A stretch of 64,000 nucleotides of DNA from Scenedesmus sp. ARA3 (lineage: Eukaryota; Chlorophyta; Chlorophyceae; Sphaeropleales; Scenedesmaceae): the NCBI GenBank assembly GCA_004335835.1, contig RWJK01001594.1, positions 34,701 through 98,700 on the forward strand. The letters are read 5' to 3'. The position numbers and the translations under genes are program-made. This document shows, one piece after another, positions 20,793 to 33,232 of this stretch. Each line of letters begins with the position of its first letter. The stretch's first letter is position 1. The notes beneath the pieces are model-generated. The model was not told where the DNA came from. It ran no database searches and worked only from the letters and a program-made list of their open reading frames with translations.

Positions 20793-23700
20793 AGACTGGT
20801 GTCCATTGCCGGGCCGCTGTTCATTGAGGGTGTTGCAGCGATTGGCGAGCAGCTGGTAGCCACTGCTGCTGTGGGGCACCTGCCGGAGCCAACAGCACTG
20901 CCAGCACTGGTCATGGCTCAGGTGAGCGGCATGATGGGATGGCTGTGATGTGAACTGCAGAAGCTGCAGGCGTTGAGTTACACACCAGCACGAGTTGGGG
21001 CGTAACTCGTGCTGCAGCTGCAGCCGCACATGCGTTGGGCTGTTGATGTTGCTGCGGCTGTCGCGTATCTGAGTAAATTGTACTCTATCTTTCACCAGTT
21101 TGCGACACTGCACGCCTGGAAGCCAGCAAGATTACAACAACCCCGTTGATATTATTCCAAAATAGATGGTGAGCAATCAAGAAGTCAAGTCATCTCACCT
21201 CAGTTCCCTGACACAATGTGTCTTGCCGTGTCACTGCTGCTGCAGGCCATCTACAATGTCAGCGGCTACAGCATCGTCAGCGGCCTAGCATCAGCGCTGG
21301 AGACGCTCTGTGGCCAGGCATTCGGCGCACGCAACTACCACCTGCTGCCAGTGATGCTGATTCGCGCGCAGCTGGTGTGCCTGCTATGCATACTGCCCAC
21401 CATCGCCCTGTGGGGCTCTGGCAGTCTGGCCTGGCTGCTGCCGCAGATCGGGCAGGACCCTGCGCTCACTGTACCCAGCAGCAGGTGAGGTAGTCGAATT
21501 TGGCACTTGCTAAGCAGCAGTGGCCCTGTGCTGTGTGCTGTATTCACACTGGTGCAAGTGCGTGCCTTCCTGCAACATCTCTTTGCACATACTCATGATG
21601 GCTGTTCAAGGCATGGTTGCAAAGCAACCCGCAATACCCTTGCTGTCTCCTGCCTGCTGCCTGACTACAACAAACCCATGCACACCTTGCCCCACACCTT
21701 GCCACCCCTGCAGGCTGCTGCAGCTGATGCTGCCGGGCCTGCTGCTCAGCATCGTCAGCGAGACAGTCGTGCAGTTCCTGCTAGCACAAGGCGAGGCAGT
21801 GCCAGGCATGGTCAGCAGCCTCATCGGCTTAGCACTGTCCCCAGGCTACAACATTGGGCTGGTGTGGGGTGTTGGGGCATGGCAGGGGCTGGGCCTGATG
21901 GGAGCAGGTGTTGCTGCTGTGGCCATACAAGGCACGTTGGTGGCTGTGCTGCTGTCGTATTTGCTGTACAGGTGAGCGTAGTGGCATAGGTGGCGTTGTG
22001 TCTTGCTGGTAAAGCTGTAGGTTTGAGCTGCAGGTGTTTTTTTTGCACTGCTGCTGGCGCGCAACTTTGATGCCCTGTTCGCTGCACAGCCACTGGTCCA
22101 GTCCAGGCATAACAACTCTGAAATTGGCCGCAAAGTGACGCCGTTACACTTGCTGGTGATGCTGCTGTTTCCTGCAGGGACTGCTGGCGTGCCAAGTCAA
22201 CAGCAGCGCAGCCCAGTGGCTGGCAGGGCTTCAGCTTGGTGGAGGCGGCTCAGGGCTGGGCCAGCTACCTGGCGTATGGCCTGCCATGTGTGGCCATGGT
22301 GTGCCTGGAGTGGTGGGTGTGGGAGGTGAGGGGGGCTGGCTGCTGCAGCACACTGCTTGACGGCTGTGTATTACGTTTGTCTTGCTGCTTTGGCTGTAGC
22401 TGCATGGATGTGGCTGACACAGCGACGGATTGGCAGCCACTTGTGCTGCCAAGCTGCAGTGTTGTTGCTCAGCTCTGCCTACTGCCAGAGGGCAGGTCCA
22501 GGCCTGCCTGAAGTAGTGCGTTGTGCACCTATGCAATGCCACCCCCTTGATTATGTGTTCCCGATTTGCCCATGCAAACACAGGCACCGCTAGCATTTTC
22601 CTTGCTTCTGACATAGGCTTGTGTATGCTGCAACACTTGCAGGTGCTGGTGCTGATGGCTGGCCTGCTGCCTGATGCCGAGACTGCTGTTGCCGTCATGG
22701 GCCTGAGCACGCAGCTGAGCCTGCTGCCCTGGATGTTCTGCTACAGCCTGGGCACTGCTACAGCAACACGCGTGGCGCAAGCACTTGGCGGCGGCAGCGC
22801 ACTGCGCGCGTCGAGGATACTGAGGTGAGCTGCCTGAAGCTTTGCAATGCAGTCATCAAAGGCTTGTAGTACACAACGGCATGGCTAGCAGACGCACTTG
22901 GGCTGCCTGTTTGTGCAGTCCTTGGGTAGGGGCAGCTGCTGCTTGGCCCAGGTATTTGCCAAGCATTATCAGCGTCGCCATCAGATCCTCTTTGCTGCAG
23001 CTGCTGCTTGCTTAGAACTTTGTTTGCCTGCCTCGTCCTGCAGGATGGCATGCATGCTGGTGCTGGCGTGCTCAGTGCTGCTGTGTGCTGGCGTGTGGCT
23101 GCTGCGTGAGCCCATGATGGCGGCACTCACACGCGACAGCAGCATACAGCAGCAGCTCAAGCAGGTGCTGCCTGTGGTGGTGGCCGCAATCATCTGTGAG
23201 TACGCGGCTGGGTTGGTTGGCAATGACATCGTATTCTATGTTTTTGACAGACCTCATATCACGTGCCGTCTACAGTTTCGCCGCTGACACTGTAGCTCAC
23301 CAGTCAAAAGTTCTCGCCTAGCATAGCAGCAGACCTTAATCAAACTGCAGGCAGTGTTTGATTCCTAACCTGCCGAGCTGTGCATCCTGCTGCATTGAAA
23401 TGCAATGCACTGCAGGTGATGGCCAGGTGGCAGTCATGAGCGGCTGCCTGCGTGCTGCTGGCCGCCAAGGCATCGGTGCTATTATCAACTGGGTGGCCTA
23501 CTGGGCCTTTGGCCTGCCAGTCAGCTGGCTGCTGGGCTTCAAGCTGGGCTGGGGAGTGTTTGGCCTGCGATGGGGCCTCACTGCTGCTGCTGGCTGCCAG
23601 GCGCTGGTGCTGCACTGGCTTGTGGCTTGCAGGTTTGATTGGGAGGAGGAGGTGCGCAGGGCGAAGCAGCTAGTAGGTGTTGGTGAGGAGGCAGATGCGG

Positions 23701-23828
23701 ATGTGGAGGAAGGGAATGCAGCAGTAGCTACTACTGTGGTGGATGCAGCAATGGGTGCGGCGGCTGCAGTGGGAGCTGTCACTGATGGTGCAGCGGAGAG
23801 TGGGCTGCTGGCTCCTCTGCTGCAGTAG
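20276..23828 (+). CDS. MATE-family multidrug/toxin extrusion transporter, 585 aa
   Basis: Eight exons: 20276-20514, 20795-20921, 21246-21484, 21714-21971, 22178-22325, 22643-22824, 23044-23195, 23416-23828; all phases agree. After an 80-residue soluble N-terminus, membrane segments follow. SGLASALETLCGQAFGARN is the hallmark MATE loop of eukaryotic members. Later segments include VLVLMAGLLPDAETAVAVMG, IICDGQVAVMSGCLRAAGRQ, GAIINWVAYWAFGLPVSWLL and GLRWGLTAAAGCQALVLHW. MATE proteins expel organic cations or secondary metabolites using H+ or Na+ gradients; the substrate cannot be told. The soluble C-terminus is acidic (GEEADADVEEGNAA). Intron 1 contains a CTG run broken by 50 N. A TGTAA polyadenylation signal lies at 23849-23853, 21 bases past the stop. 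Confidence 0.93.
20632..20791 (+). repeat. CTG run with 50-base assembly gap
   Basis: A pure CTG run on both sides of N bases 20686-20735, inside intron 1 of the MATE gene and ending directly at the exon 2 acceptor (CTGCAG). The round number of N suggests a gap of unknown true length; the assembly probably broke in the repeat. Confidence 0.95.
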
Positions 23829-23848
23829 CTTGCACAGCATCATGTGTG

Positions 23849-23853
23849 TGTAA
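23849..23853 (+). terminator. TGTAA polyadenylation signal of the MATE gene
   Basis: TGTAA is the common chlorophyte polyadenylation signal; its place 21 bases after the stop codon is short but plausible. Confidence 0.5.
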
Positions 23854-25638
23854 TGTTCTTGTTGACGGTGGCCGGCTGTCGGCGGAGGAGTTTGCAGCAA
23901 CTTGTTCAACAGCTGCATGCTGCTGGTGGTTGAATTGTGCTGTGCGGGATTGTTTCACAGCTGCTTGTTGAGGGAGCAGCAGCTGGCTAGTGTGCAAGCG
24001 CGTGCTATGCTTAGCCAATGCTTGATGTATTGCTTGTTGTGAAGGGATAGCCCCGTCACATCATCAGCCAGGCTACCTCACTATTTGTTGCAATGTTAAA
24101 GGCTGCTGTCCACCACGATTGTGCTCTGACGCCACACAACAATGCCTCATTACTGCTGCGACTCTTGGCCTGCAGCACGCTGGGTGTCTCAGCTGTGCAT
24201 GTACAGGTTACAATGCGGACTTCTTCTTCTTGGCAAGCGTGACTGAGTGTCTGCTTATATTGTGCCCTCCCAATGTGTCTTTGCATGCCGTGTGGTGCCT
24301 CCTACTTGCTGCTGTCCACTACGCCATGCACTCGTGTTGTTGCCTTCATGTGCAGTGCCCCACCTTCCTTCACATACCAGTCTGGGGTGAATTGCTGATC
24401 ATGCCAAGCTTGTTCCTCAAGGACAGCGCTGGCTGTGTGCTGCCGTTTTACATCACAGCGCAGTTCGTTGTGTGTCGTATTTCTGTCTGCGTTCTACTTG
24501 TACTTATGCAACTATGCACCCAACTGCTCCTGCAGCAGGCGGCGACGTTGTTGCGTAATCGCACTATGGCTGGCACATGCTGTGTTGGTGCACCAGTGGT
24601 ACCAGACCGGTCTGCTTGGTGCAGCGTAGAGTTCTGTGTGTTGCCAGTATTGTTGAGTTGCCCGCATCTGGCATTGTCTGTTGAAACAAAGATTGGAATC
24701 CCATTCAGGTAGCATTGGAATGTGTGTTGGGGAAGGACCTATGTCATCACCACAGCAAGGCACACGCTTGCACCACATGCGTTGCATGCCGCACCTCCGG
24801 TGTGCATTCAGGAGTGCCGCAGGCAAAGCATGCAATGCATCGCTTTGCTGCGCTGTGTGTTGCAAGGTGTTTTACAGGGTATTCTGCCAGCCATCAGCCT
24901 CAGATTCTGAATGGTGCAGGCAGTTGTCATGCGCACATCATCCGCCATCATGGCTGCATTGTCAAGGCGCTGCAGTGGTTGAGCCACGCACACCATTTCC
25001 TTGCTGCACACCAGCATGCATGCAATGCTGGTGCCACCGATGCATACAACAATCATACTGCAAGTTAAGGAGGGCCTGCGTGGACCTCAACCATCCTCTC
25101 AGAGTAATCCCAACAAGTCTGCTATCCTTTGGACAACAGCTGACGACTGTCTCCAGGTCAGCGGCAAGCGCATCAATGCTTCCAGCACTTGGGGTGCGCT
25201 GCAATATCATGTGGCAAACCCCATGCCTGCATGCGCATGTCGTGGAACACAACGGACGACCCACAGCTGCAGTTCGGCACGAAGCTCCAGAGCTCTAGAG
25301 CTATGTAACAGATCTGTCAGCATTTTAAAGCCCAGCAAGGCAACCAGTCACACACCCACAAATGAAACGCTGAAAATCAAATACGAAGAAGATCTTTGCT
25401 GTGATCCCTGTGCTGCCGTTGTACTTGTTGTTTGCTGCTAGCACGCCTGTCGTCATACTGCCACACCAAACACTGCCGGCAGCACATAAACTGCAAATAA
25501 CAGCACACGATAAACGAGCGCGTTCTGTCGCTGCACGAAGCCATACGTTCTATGCATCTTGCCCGCCTGATCCCCCAGCGCTACTGCGGCAGGAATGGTG
25601 CCTGGCAGCGCACTAGGTAGGGACCAGTAGCTGCACAG
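23854..25638. other. Intergenic between convergent genes, no gene supported
   Basis: 1.8 kb between the MATE stop and the stop of the minus-strand coiled-coil gene. The longest frame (24119-24712, plus) is Cys/Leu/His-rich, has no domain signs and no good splice context. I see no RNA gene. Confidence 0.45.
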
Positions 25639-28600
25639 CTACTCCTCTGCTGCTGCCCCTGCTTCTGTCTCCTGAGCCTCCTCCTCTTCCTCAGCTGGCT
25701 CCTCCTCACCCTCTGCTGCGTCAGCCTCATCCTCTGCTGCTGCCTCTGCCCCCTCCTCCATCTCCTCTGCATCACCCTCCGCCTCACCCACTGATGCAGC
25801 TCCCTCCTCATCCTCTGCTGCTGCATCGTCCTCCTCCTGCTGCTCCTCCTCCCCCTCCGCCTCCTCATCTGCTTCCTGCTGCTGCTCCTCACCCTCAACT
25901 GCGTCCTCAACTTGCTGTGCCTGCACATCTGACTCGCCATCTTGCTCCGACTGCTCACCAGCTGCCTCTTGCTGCTGCTGCTCATCCTCTGCTGTCACCT
26001 CCTCAGCATCCTGCGGTGCCTCTTCCTCCTCCTGCTCTTCCTGCTGCTGCTCCTCTCCCTGATCTTCCTCAGCAGCCACCTCAGAGGGCTGCTGCTCTGG
26101 CTCAGCTGCCTCAGCTGCCTCAGCTACTGCTGCTTCACTACCTTCATCAGCGTCGTCCACAGGTTGCTGCGCTTCTTCCTCCTGCTCCTCCTCTGCTTCT
26201 TCTTCTTCAGCTGCCGCCTCATCTTCACCTGGCTGCTCCTCTTCTGGCTGCGCTTCTGCCACATGCTGCTGCTCAGTGCGCTTCTGTGAAGCCATGGGCT
26301 TGACTGCAGCCACTGCTGCCGCAACACCGGGAGAAACCGCCGCTGGTTCATCAGCTGCTGTTGCTGTTGCTGCTGCTGCAGCCACCGCTGCAGGCAGCAC
26401 TTCCTGCTGCTGCTTGGCAGGGCTTCCTTGCTGGCCGCTGCTCGCACGACCCAGGCGCGTGTTCACAACCTTGGCACCTGCAAACAGCCATGAAACAGGC
26501 CAGCAATGCAATGGGTTCTCAAACAGCGCATCTGGACCACAGATAATTGTGTACAAGACAAGTGATATTCTGAGCACACAAGCACTACCACCCTCAAGCA
26601 AGCTGACTTATACTCTGAAACATCATTCAACCGGCACCAGTGCTGGACTACGTATGTGCATGCAGCTCACTGCACACCACTTGGTGAAGCTGTACAGCAG
26701 CTGACGCACCTGGAGGCGGCGAGCCGTCCTGGCCCATGATCAGTGGGCTGCAGGCCCTGTCCACCAGCTGCTTCGCGGCAGCAGCCCCAGCCCCAGCACC
26801 AGGCCACTTGTGCGCGCCAGCCTTGCTGCTGCCTGCCCAGGATGGTGAGCCGGCGCCAGGTGAGAAGTGGCCAGACCTGCCTGGCGAGATGCGGCCGCTG
26901 CTGTGGGGTGAGACGCGGCCCAGGATCTGGCTGTGCTCACCAGAGCCCAGAGGGCTGCGGGCACCTGCAGCACAACAATGCAGCAGCGGCAGCGGCAGCG
27001 GTGCACAGGAAATGAGGATGTCAGGCCATATGCTTTGTTTGGAAGGCACACCCATGAGACACGCGCTGTAGCTTGCCTTCTTCATCACACCCGCAGCAGC
27101 AGCAGCAGCCAACTTGGATAGCAGTTGCAGCTGCCCCAAGCTGGGCTGGTGCAACCTCGGCGCAGCTCACCGGGCGAGCGCCTGCCTGGGCTGATGCTGC
27201 CTGGGGGCGGCTTGATGACCACCTCCCCCTTGACCAGCTGGCTCACGGTGGCCAGCTTGCCCGCAGCCACCTCGGCCTCGTAGGCTGCGCGCTTGGCCTC
27301 CTCCTCCGCCTGCAGCTTGGCCTTGAACTCGTCCTCCATCAGCTTGAACAGCGGCGCGCGCCCTGGCGGCAGCAGCAGGCAAGGCACTCGTTTCAATACG
27401 CTGCATCAGCGTGATCGCCAGCCTCGCATCCGCATGTTCAAAGCATGCATTCTTGTCACAGAGCAGGCACGCCTGGGCGGCATACAGCATGCTGCAGTGT
27501 GCATACAGCCTGATAGTCACTTTGAGTCACATATAAAGCTGCAACAGATGGTGGTGACCTGGCTCACCGCGCTGGTCCTGGTACTGCTTCCACGATGCTT
27601 CGCTCTTGGCCATGAGCTCAGCCTCCCGTGCCTTGAAGGCCTCCTGCAGCACGCGGCAAAGGCATCTGCCACGGTGACAACAATTGCAAGCACTGCTGCG
27701 CTTGTCACAAGTTGTGGCATGGCATACATGCCGTATACAATGCATCCTGCAGACAGCTCTCACCTGCAGTTGTTGCAATCACCACATGCAAAGCAAAGGT
27801 CACACACTGCCTTTTCTAAAACATATGTATCCAAGAGCAGCCACCCGCTCACATATTTGGCCTTGCGCTCCATCATGAGCTTGTGGTGCGCCTCCGCGCG
27901 CTGCGCCGCTGCTGCCGCCTTTGCCGCCTCCTCGCGCTCCTTCCTGGCTGCCTCCTGTGCCAGCCGCCTCTCACGCATGGCCTGCTTCTCAGCCTGCCAC
28001 GCCCTGCAGCAGCAACCACACACAACTGCTCAGCAGCGCAAGAGGCACATGGCCGTAGCTGCTGGATTGTGCACGGAACCAACAACGAGAGAGCTGCAGC
28101 TGCAACTGGTTTGCAAGAAACATATCACAAAAATATCCAAGCACCCAGGTGTGGTGACCTGGCAGCATGCCTCACACTCCTACTCCTGCTGTGACACGTC
28201 CACTGCCAGCCCTGCAGCTACACCTCATCACGCCAAGCATGCTCACTTGCGCTTGGCGTTCTCGTCCTTGCTAGGCGGCGTGACTTGCGGCAGCGGCTTG
28301 GGCTTGGGCGGCTCCACCTTGCCGTACAGCGTGAAGGGCTTGTCAGAGATGACTCCCACGCCCTCAGCCACCCTGACGCTGCTGTGGCTGCTGGTCAAGC
28401 CACCAGTGCTGCTGCCGCCTGCTGCACCTGAGCGCGCCTTGGCTAGTGCTTCCTTGGCCTTGCTGATGGTTGATGCCACGTTGCCAGCAGCGCTGGCAGC
28501 GCTGGGTGCTGCTGCTGCCGCGTCAGCGCCTGCAGCGCGGATCTTCATCAGCGCGTTGGCGCTGCCTGTGGCTGTGCCCACAGGCTGCTGGGCAGCTGCT

Positions 28601-29308
28601 TTCGTGCTTGCTGAGCTGGACTTGATGCTGGTGGACCTGGAGGCAGCTGCTGAGGGTGCTGCGGACTTGGCAGCAGCAGGAGTGGCGGAGCTCTTGCGTG
28701 AAGCTGCCTCTGGCTTTGCAGGAAGGCCAGGAGTCCTGTGGCCGCTGCTGATCCTGCCGCTGCTTAGGGCGCCTGGCTTGCTGCTGCTGCTCTTGTTGCT
28801 TGGCAGCTTCTCAAGTGCCTGCAGGATGAAACCAGTTGCAAAAACAGCAATGTGATTGTTGAATATGGTAAGACTCCTGCTATGCTGCATGCAACACACG
28901 TCTCTAGCACCAGTCTGCATTCTTTGTGATTGTCTTCATCTGTCTCATGGCCGTCAGCTGCTACGTGCCTGCCCTGCCAGGCGCTGCAACAGATCACGCA
29001 TACTCACTTTTGGTGCAGCTGCAGCATCTTCTGCATCCAAAGCTTCAGCCGGCAGAGGCGTCGCCATATCTTGTCCTGCAGCATGTGGCAGAGTTGCATG
29101 AGCCCAAGCTCACGTTGTTGCTGCCAATCAAGTAGGCACAACACAGGGGTATGACTGTTTTACACTGTACACTGGCAGTGCCTGGCATGTGCTGTTCTTG
29201 TGCTCAGCTTCCTGTGTGCACAGCGTCCATCTCCTCACCTTCACCTAGTGCTGAGCTTTCGTCAGCTGGCCCCACCAGCTCCAGCGGTTCATCCATCACC
29301 TCAGCCAT
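25639..29308 (-). CDS. Charged coiled-coil protein with Ser-Pro-Gly repeats and acidic tail, 740 aa
   Basis: Eight exons: 29308-29239, 29075-29008, 28818-28247, 28003-27853, 27643-27568, 27362-27171, 26964-26710, 26477-25639; all phases agree. N-terminus MAEVMDEPLELVGPADESS is acidic. Residues about 50-235 are Ser/Ala/Lys-rich and basic (SSGRISSGHRTPG), ending PFTLYGKVEPPKPKPLPQVT. Residues about 237-350 form a highly charged helix (QAEKQAMRERRLAQEAARKE; MEDEFKAKLQAEEEAKRAA). Residues 360-450 carry SPGR/SSGR motifs (GSISPGRRSPG, SSGRISPGRSGHFSPG), like basic microtubule-binding linkers. The last 220 residues are almost only Glu, Gln, Ala and Asp. I do not recognise the family; a cytoskeletal or ciliary role is only a guess from composition. 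Confidence 0.75.
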
Positions 29309-29955
29309 TGAGCGTTCAGCTGCGCTGGCGACACAACGTTTGCCCCTGTACACATGTGTAACACATCACATGCCAGTACTCATACTCAGTAGGGGCCCAC
29401 ACAAGCTTTGACAGGCGTGCAGCTACGCTTGAAGAACACAACATGCAGTGCATCTGAATCCTTTGTTTCAAACGGTGGTCGCACTGCTCCCAGCAACGCC
29501 AAGCTGAACAGTACATGAAGGGTCATCACTCCAGCAATAAACATCAGTGTCCTGCATGCACAGCCTGTGCCAGCATTTGCTTGCGTGAGCAAGAGCTCAC
29601 CCGACTATAGCTTGTCCCTTGATGATATGCTGATTCACTTCCACTAGCTACAAGCGTCTTAAAACAGGCTTGGGAGGTGTCGGCGTTGTAGGGACCACTG
29701 CCAGTGCTCAGCGGTGCAACACATCACACTGATGAGCTTAATCACATGTCATCGACTTAGATAACAGGCCCACAGCATCGAAACCCTTATGTCAGCCTTG
29801 CGGTTGGTCAAAACATCACACTAACACGTCACACTGTCGGGTTGCTGACGCGCTGCCTGCAACACGGGTATTGCCATCGCATGGACACGCACGAACTGAT
29901 TTGAAGCAGTGTAGTTGCCGGGGCGCCTCAGTAATTGATTGTATGTTGGTGTGCC
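29309..29955. promoter_or_regulatory. Divergent upstream region (coiled-coil gene / ataxin-10)
   Basis: 647 bases between outward-facing start codons. A minus-strand frame at 29386-29592 is hydrophobic (AGVMTLHVLFSLALLGAV) but has no supported splice partner, so it is not called as a gene. Confidence 0.4.
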
Positions 29956-30895
29956 ATGACGCAGCAGCAGCAGCAGCAGCAGCAGCACCAGGAGCAGCAC
30001 CAGGAGCAGCACCTGGCCGGATGCTTGCAGCTGTCCAAGACCGGCTCTGGGCGGCTGCAGTTGATAGATAGTGGAGAACTTGAGGCCTTATGTGTTCTTG
30101 CCTCAAGTGTGCTGCCTTCTTGGTAAGAGCCTGAGCGCTTGCTTGCCAGCAAGGCAAGTGCTGCTGCCGGCCACCATGCATGCAACTGACCGTCAGAACT
30201 TTTCTTGTACACATTGCTCACTATACACCTGCAGGGAAACGAATAGCAGCCATGGGAGTGCTGCACCTGCGCAGCAGGCTTTGACACTGCTGCGGGTGCT
30301 GCGCAATGCCTGTGCCGCTGGTCCTGCAGCAGCTGAGGTGCTGCAAGCCAATGCAGTACACACGCATGCAGCGCAGCTAGCAGCAGCCATTGCACAAGCG
30401 CAGGTGCAGGTGACGACACTAGACCCTGAGCAGTGTAAGGAGCAGCTGCTGCTGCTGGTGACTGCGCTGCAACTCCTGGCGAACATGTGTGCAGCAGCAG
30501 CAGAGGCTGCTGCTGCTGTATGGACAGTGCTCTTCCCTGACAGGCTGCTGAAAATTCTGGCTGTACTAGAAGGTAATACCCCTTCGAGCTCTTCGTACTT
30601 TTGAGTGTGCTGCTGCCGCCAGTGCTACATCGGTTTGATTGCAAACATTGCAGCAGCACCTGCATTGACAACTTGTGGACTCCGCACTGCTGCCCTGCTT
30701 TGCCTGCAGTGGACGTGCATGAGGTGGCAGCGCTGGTTGTGCTGTACTGCGTGAGGGCAGGTGGCAGCGCATTGGCAGACATGACCTGCGCAGGCGCAGC
30801 TGCAGGCAGCATCTGGCTGCGCCTGCTGGCTCCTGTGATGGCAGCATCTAACTCCACTGCGCACAGCAGCAGCTTGGGCAGTGGTGGCGCTCCAA

Positions 30896-30933
<38 letters not shown>

Positions 30934-31288
30934 GATGCCAGCGGTGAGGCACCGCCAGTGGCAACAAGCGGTGTAGATACAACTGGTAATGACAACCTGT
31001 GCCTTCTGGTGAAGGCTGTTGCCCTGCAGTATGACTGCCTGCAGCAGGTGTTGCAGTGCCTGCAGCTCAGCGGTGAAGCAGCAGACGGTGACAGCTCAGC
31101 GGCACGCAGTTCTGCAGACACTGGCAGCAGCAGCAGCAGCAGCAGCTGCAGCAGCCAGCAAGCTGCAGCGCTGCAATCAAACATTGCACATGCTGTGCTT
31201 CTGCATATAGTGGAAGCAGAGGTAGGTACGGTGCCAAATGCAGAAGCTTCTCCAGCTGGCAGTCAAGTAGACACAGCAGCACAGCCAG

Positions 31289-31337
<49 letters not shown>

Positions 31338-31871
31338 GCAGGTGTTAGGGTGGCTGGCGTGCCTGGTGAGGCTGGTGAGGCAACTGTCATGCCAACTCAG
31401 CAGCGCTGCTGCCGGCTGCGACAGCGTGGCTGCTCATGTGCTGGAGGCGGCACTGCAGGCAAGTGTGGTGGTGTGCTGTGTGATGCATTTCGGGGATGCT
31501 GCTTTCTTTTGGCTGTTGTTCTTTGGAAAAGCTGTATTGCTGTGGTGATACGGCCGAACAACAGCGCAGAGCTGGCCGATATGTTGTGTCTGCATGCTAT
31601 AGTATGGCACCGACACATCTCATGCTTCCTTACACTGCTGCAGCACCACAACACCTGCTGCGTCGCTACATGTCCTTCCTTGCTACCTGCAGGTTCTACG
31701 GGCTGTGGTGGGCAGGGAGGACGCCGGCAGGGGCTTGCTGCAGTACGCAGCAGCAGCGGCAAGCAGCGGCGGCAGCTGCGGCGATTGCGTGTCACAGCTG
31801 CACTCCCTCGGCCTCACGCAGCTCGTGCTGGGCATGCTGCAGCAGCTGCCACCACCACCCAAGCTCCGCGA

Positions 31872-31913
<42 letters not shown>

Positions 31914-32280
31914 CTCCCAGCAGCAGCCATATGCCGGCTACAGAGCAGACCTCGTCGCGCTGCTGAGCAACATGCTCTATGGCCGCCGCAGCATCCAAGA
32001 TGAGCTGCTCGCGTCAGGCGGCGTGGAGGTGCTGCTGAACAACTGCAACCTAGACGACACAGCGCCGCTAGCGCGCGAGTGGGCGCTGTGGTCGGTGCGC
32101 AACATGTGCAGGGATAATGAGGCGGTACAGCAGTACATCGCGCAGTTCACGGCAGTTGAGGCAGTACAGTCTGCTGAGCTGCAGCGCATGGGCAAGGAGC
32201 TGCAGCTGGACAGAGCAACAAACAAGCTGAGCCTAGTCGACAAGCCAAAGCAGCAACAGCAGCAGCAGCAGCAGCAGTAG
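29956..32280 (+). CDS. ATXN10: Ataxin-10 homolog, 613 aa
   Basis: Exons 29956-30122, 30235-30572, 30710-31458, 31693-32280. The last exon holds the ataxin-10 signature region: GYRADLVALLSNMLYGRRS, QDELLASGGVEVLLNNCNLD and PLAREWALWSVRNMCRDNE, corresponding to the family's Y-x-x-DLxRLxxNLxY...NNCxxDxxNPxxxEWAxxxIRN pattern. Earlier parts are armadillo-like helices (QQALTLLRVLRNACAAG; LVTALQLLANMCAAAAEAA). Ataxin-10 is a cytosolic ARM-repeat protein linked in animals to cytokinesis and cilia, and in plants to embryo development. Several polyGln tracts (near 30900, 31290, 31875, 32253) are embedded, one at the very C-terminus. Intron 3 appears to start with GC (CAG|GCAAGT); only this keeps the frame. 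Confidence 0.87.
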
Positions 32281-33232
32281 CAGCACCAGCAACTGGCAGC
32301 AGTGGCGGCTACAGCAGTCGAGGCTTCAGACGCAGACTATGTACAACACAGTCTGGTAGAACTGTACGTAGGGTGGCGTTATAGGAGATGCCATTATAAG
32401 CAGCTTGTGTCCTGGCCGTTATGCAGTCCTTGGCATTATGATAGTGCTGATCCCTGGCTGTCATTACCTATTGCCTTCAGCTGTGGGCTCCCCGGGGTAG
32501 TATCGCATTTGCTTGAGGCGAGCTTGCTAAGGCTTGGCCAGGCAACGGCAGAAGGTCGCAGGACACGCTGTTGCATAAAACCAGCACTGCCGCTGGCTGT
32601 TTAAAGGAGGACACAGCACTTGTCACCAGCAGCTTGCTGGCGTCATTACAACTCAACATGTGTGATCCCTACATGGGCCGGATGGACAGGTGCACGTCAC
32701 CGTGTATTTACACTGCGCCTGTACTGTGATTCCTGCACCTCCTTATACTGTACTGGACCACGTGCATTGCACTGGACACCAGCGTTTTCTGAAAGCATCG
32801 TTGTAAAGTACGGCAGCAGCAGCCCTGCACTGCAACACGGCTGCAAGCCAAATGCAGGGTGATAAAGCCAAGAATACAATTGCTGCATTTTCAGCATAAC
32901 TTTGCTATTGTGGCGCCGCCCCGCATAGCGCTATTCCTACCTACATGCCCTGCCAACACCAGCTTGCCAACCAACCATACAGTTGCCGATGCACTGCAAC
33001 AGCCTGGCTGCTCATGGTGATCACCACGCAACAGCCGCGCAATCGCAGCACAGCCAATGCCCATCCAAACTTTGAAAGTTGAACATTGCGACGCAAGACA
33101 AAGCACCATCCATCCACTCTCCACACAACCATTTGCCATTTGCCTGAGCCCACACAGCCGATTCTGCCACATGCACCCAACCCATTGGTGCCATGCCACT
33201 GTCTCACAAACAGAGAAGCTGCTGCTGCGCCT
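32281..33232. other. Intergenic between convergent genes, nothing supported
   Basis: 952 bases between the ataxin-10 stop and the alpha-SNAP stop. TGTAA at about 32802 (plus strand) could be the ataxin-10 polyadenylation signal. No coding-like frame. Confidence 0.45.

Noticed and set aside
24119..24712. 197-codon plus-strand frame
   Set aside because: Cys/Leu/His-rich with no motif or splice support; it falls between two convergent genes and looks like chance in GC-rich sequence.
25794..26303. Plus-strand Pro/Leu-rich frame
   Set aside because: It is the antisense of the Glu/Gln-rich acidic tail of the minus-strand coiled-coil gene.
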